Source of the DNA: Deltaproteobacteria bacterium
GTDB lineage: Bacteria; Desulfobacterota_C; Deferrisomatia; Deferrisomatales; JACRMM01
Reading direction: 5' to 3'
Assembly (NCBI GenBank): GCA_016218905.1
Contig: JACRCS010000252.1
Coordinates: forward strand, 1-9,793
DNA: 9,793 bases
Shown here: positions 7,800 to 9,793 of the stretch, piece after piece
Layout: each line of letters begins with the position of its first letter
Numbering within the stretch: position 1 is the first letter of the stretch
Notes under the pieces: model-generated
Told to the model about the DNA's origin: nothing
The model's database searches: none
The model's input: only the letters and a program-made list of their open reading frames with translations
Program-made: the position numbers and the translations under genes

Positions 7800-9519
7800 G
7801 CGGTTCGACCCGATCACGCTCGAGATCCTCTGGCGAAGGCTCATCTCCATCGTGGACGAAGCCGACGCGGCGGTGGCGAGGACCGCGTTCTCGAGCCTCA
7901 TCCGCGACGCCCACGACTACAGCTGCGCCCTCTTCGACGTCGAGGGGCGCGAGATCGCCCAGGCCACCTTCACGACCCCGGGCCAGCTCGGGGGGATGAC
8001 CCAGGGCGTGAAGCGGATCTGCCGGAGCTTCGACCGGGAGAGCTTCCAGCCGGGGGACGTCCTCATCACGAATGACCCGTGGCTCCTCGCGGGACACCTT
8101 CCGGACCTGATCGTAGTCACGCCGGTCTTCTACCGGGGGCGAGTGGTCGCGTTTGCTGCGTGCGTCTTCCACCACCGGGACGTGGGCGGCCGGCTCGGGA
8201 TCGACAACCGGGAGGTCTACGAGGAGGGGCTCTTCGTACCGCTCTGCAAGCTTTACGAGGCCGGGAAGGAGAACTCGGCCATCTTCGAGATCATCCGCGC
8301 CAATGTGCGGCTCCCCGAGAACACGGTCGGCGACATCCGCTCCCAGGTGGCCGCGAACCACGTGCTCGCGGTGAAGCTCACGGAGATGATGGAGGAGACC
8401 GGCCTGGACGACCTGGAGGGACTCTCCGAGGAGATCATCCGGGTCTCGGAACGGACCATGCGGGACGGGATCCGGGACCTTCCCGCCGGCTCCTACGAGC
8501 ACGAGTCGTTCATCGAGCAGCCCGGCGGGCGCGAGCCCCTTCGCGTGAAGGTTCGGGTCGACGTCAACGGCTCGGAGGTGGTCGTCGACTTCGACGAAAC
8601 CTCGCCGCAGGTCGACCGCGGCATCAACTGCGTCCTCAACTTCACCTACGCGTACGTCTTCTTCGCCATCAAGAGCGCCTTCTGCCCCGAGATTCCGAAC
8701 AACGACGGCTGCACCGTCCCGGTGGAGGTGCGCGCTCCCGAGGGCTCGATCCTCAACTGCAAGTTCCCGGTCGCGGTGACGGGGCGCACCTCCATTGGGC
8801 ACCTACTCACGGAGGTCGTCTACCAGGCGCTCGCCAAGGGCGTGCCCGAGCGGATCCTGGCCGAGGGCGGCTCCTCCCCTGCCTGGTGGAAGGTCATCTC
8901 CGGCCGGCGCCGGGACGGGCGGAAGTTCTCGGAGACCCTCCTGATATCGGGCGGCATGGGTGCGAGCTGCCGCTCGGACGGGCGCTCCTGCGCACCCTTC
9001 CCCCAGAACTGCTCGAACGAGCCCGTGGAGATCATGGAGAACGAGGCGCCGCTCCTGGTCCGGAAGAAAGAGCTGATCTGCGACTCCGGAGGCGCAGGCC
9101 GCTTCCGGGGAGGCCTCGGCCAGGAGCTCGTCTTCGAGGTGCCGTCGGAGGACTTCGGACCGGACGGCAACGTCTGCACGACCCTCATCGCCGGACGGTT
9201 TCACCTTCCGGCCAAGGGGATCCTCGGCGGCCGGCAGGGCGAGCGAGGGGCCTTCCTCCTGAACGGGGAGGCGCAGGACTGGGGCGTGCAGGTCTTCTCG
9301 AAGCCCGGGGACGTGATGACCTTCCGGCACCCCGGCGGGGGCGGGTACGGCGACCCGTGGGAGCGTCCCTGGGACCTCGTCGAAGACGACGTCCGGAACG
9401 GCTACGTCTCGGTAGGGGGCGCCAGACGCGACTACGGCGTAGTCGTGGATCCGAGGACCCTCAGGGTGGATGCGCCCGCCACCGAAGCGCTTCGTACGGT
9501 TGAGCGCGGCCGCCCCTGA
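7792..9519 (+). CDS. hyuB: Hydantoinase B/oxoprolinase family protein, HyuB-type catalytic subunit
   Basis: 575 residues, full length. HyuB is the partner of HyuA and is believed to carry the substrate and metal site for the ATP-dependent cyclic-amide reaction. Hallmarks: N-terminal DPITLEILWRRL (6-17) followed by the SSLIRDAHDYSCALFD region; NDPWLLAGHLPD (94-105); HHRDVGGR (127-134), with His and Asp that are likely metal or catalytic ligands (family-based); the GGAGRFRGGLGQE segment (433-445); and C-terminal HPGGGGYGDP (513-522). It overlaps hyuA by eight bases with its ribosome site inside hyuA, so the two chains are probably made in equal amounts. The stop is TGA 9517-9519, and 43 bp separate it from the corrinoid protein, so co-transcription is likely. 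Possible substrates are a hydantoin, a lactam made by the upstream Mo enzyme, or 5-oxoproline; carboxylase activity is less likely without the extra subunits. Confidence 0.9.
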   Translation: MSRRFDPITLEILWRRLISIVDEADAAVARTAFSSLIRDAHDYSCALFDVEGREIAQATFTTPGQLGGMTQGVKRICRSFDRESFQPGDVLITNDPWLLAGHLPDLIVVTPVFYRGRVVAFAACVFHHRDVGGRLGIDNREVYEEGLFVPLCKLYEAGKENSAIFEIIRANVRLPENTVGDIRSQVAANHVLAVKLTEMMEETGLDDLEGLSEEIIRVSERTMRDGIRDLPAGSYEHESFIEQPGGREPLRVKVRVDVNGSEVVVDFDETSPQVDRGINCVLNFTYAYVFFAIKSAFCPEIPNNDGCTVPVEVRAPEGSILNCKFPVAVTGRTSIGHLLTEVVYQALAKGVPERILAEGGSSPAWWKVISGRRRDGRKFSETLLISGGMGASCRSDGRSCAPFPQNCSNEPVEIMENEAPLLVRKKELICDSGGAGRFRGGLGQELVFEVPSEDFGPDGNVCTTLIAGRFHLPAKGILGGRQGERGAFLLNGEAQDWGVQVFSKPGDVMTFRHPGGGGYGDPWERPWDLVEDDVRNGYVSVGGARRDYGVVVDPRTLRVDAPATEALRTVERGRP

Positions 9520-9562
9520 AATTGCCGATGGGCACCTCTCAACGGGAAAGGATCGAGAGAAC

Positions 9563-9793
9563 ATGGAGAACTTGATCGGAAGTCTGGGAAGGGCAGTCAT
9601 GGAGGGCGAGCCGGAGGTCGCCGAGGAGTCGGCCAAGGCCGCACTGCGGGCGGGCCTCGACCCCATCCGTGCCCTGGAAGAGGGGCTTCTCACCGCGATC
9701 CGCAAGGTCGGTGAGGGGTTCGGGACGGGGGACGTGTTCCTGCCGGAACTCATCCTCGCGGCCAACGCCTGCAAGGCGGGCGCGTCGGTCCTC
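9563..9793 (+). CDS. Corrinoid (B12-binding) methyltransferase protein, MtaC/MtbC/MttC type, N-terminal part (3' end outside window)
   Basis: 77 codons are visible and the frame is open to the last base. The sequence matches the helical cap domain (B12-binding_2) of methyltransferase corrinoid proteins: a run of helices with the signature GLLTAIRKVGEGF, then GDVFLPELILAANACKAG. These proteins accept a methyl group from a substrate-specific methyltransferase (MtaB, MtbB or MttB families) and hand it to a second methyltransferase. The cobalamin-binding DxHxxG motif of the next domain would lie beyond the window and cannot be checked. The start is ATG 9563, with AAAGGA at 9547-9552, 10 nt upstream. 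The gap to hyuB is 43 bp with no terminator, so it is probably in the hyuAB operon. Its presence suggests a methylated (N- or O-methyl) substrate or intermediate. Partner methyltransferases are not in the window. Confidence 0.88.
   Translation, partial: MENLIGSLGRAVMEGEPEVAEESAKAALRAGLDPIRALEEGLLTAIRKVGEGFGTGDVFLPELILAANACKAGASVL

Noticed and set aside
6216..7901. Long open frame on the - strand (561 codons) opposite hyuA
   Set aside because: Same cause: it is the complement of a well-recognised gene and has no recognisable domains.
5700..9519. Acetone or acetophenone carboxylase
   Set aside because: HyuA and HyuB families are shared with these enzymes, but the additional small subunits are absent; the amidohydrolase reading is simpler, though not proven.
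9520..9562. Cobalamin riboswitch or terminator before the corrinoid gene
   Set aside because: The gap is only 43 bp, too short for a riboswitch, and the only inverted repeat (CTCTC/GAGAG) is 5 bp with a 14-nt loop.

Overview
High-G+C bacterial DNA (roughly two thirds G+C by eye) that is almost fully coding on the + strand. It looks like a catabolic gene cluster from a chromosome. No RNA genes, transposases, CRISPR repeats or phage genes were seen. Taxonomy cannot be fixed from the sequence. The gene content (acyl-CoA ligase, molybdenum hydroxylase, HyuAB and a corrinoid protein under TetR-type control) resembles metabolically versatile soil or sediment bacteria such as some Proteobacteria, Desulfobacterota or Rokubacteria-like lineages, but this is only a guess.

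Layout. (1) 1-143: the last 46 codons of a gene whose C-terminus looks like a TetR/AcrR regulator; it runs off the left edge. (2) 144-447: a control region with two similarly built promoter/operator units exactly 110 bp apart. Each has a TTGAC -35 element, a 17-bp spacer, a weak -10 element, and a 20-bp imperfect palindrome over the expected transcription start. (3) 448-5613: four tightly coupled genes with stop/start overlaps. They encode an AMP-forming acyl-CoA ligase and the FAD, [2Fe-2S] and molybdopterin subunits of a xanthine dehydrogenase/CO dehydrogenase-family hydroxylase. (4) 5614-5699: a short gap holding a third copy of the palindrome and a weak hairpin. (5) 5700-9519: hyuA and hyuB, the two subunits of an ATP-dependent hydantoinase/oxoprolinase-type enzyme. 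(6) 9563-9793: the N-terminal 77 codons of an MtaC/MtbC-type methyltransferase corrinoid protein, cut by the right edge.

How it may work together (inference). The same operator lies before both transcription units, and a TetR-type gene lies immediately upstream, so the two blocks probably form one regulon and one pathway. A coherent reading is oxidative attack on an N-heterocycle: the Mo enzyme hydroxylates next to a ring nitrogen to give a lactam, HyuAB opens the cyclic amide using ATP, the ligase activates a carboxylate as CoA thioester, and the corrinoid protein takes a methyl group from an N- or O-methylated substrate. An alternative order has the ligase first, with the Mo enzyme acting on the CoA ester. 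The Mo subunit departs from family consensus at two conserved active-site-region positions (an Asp where the catalytic Glu normally sits, and loss of the HxxLEP-like motif), so its substrate may be unusual.
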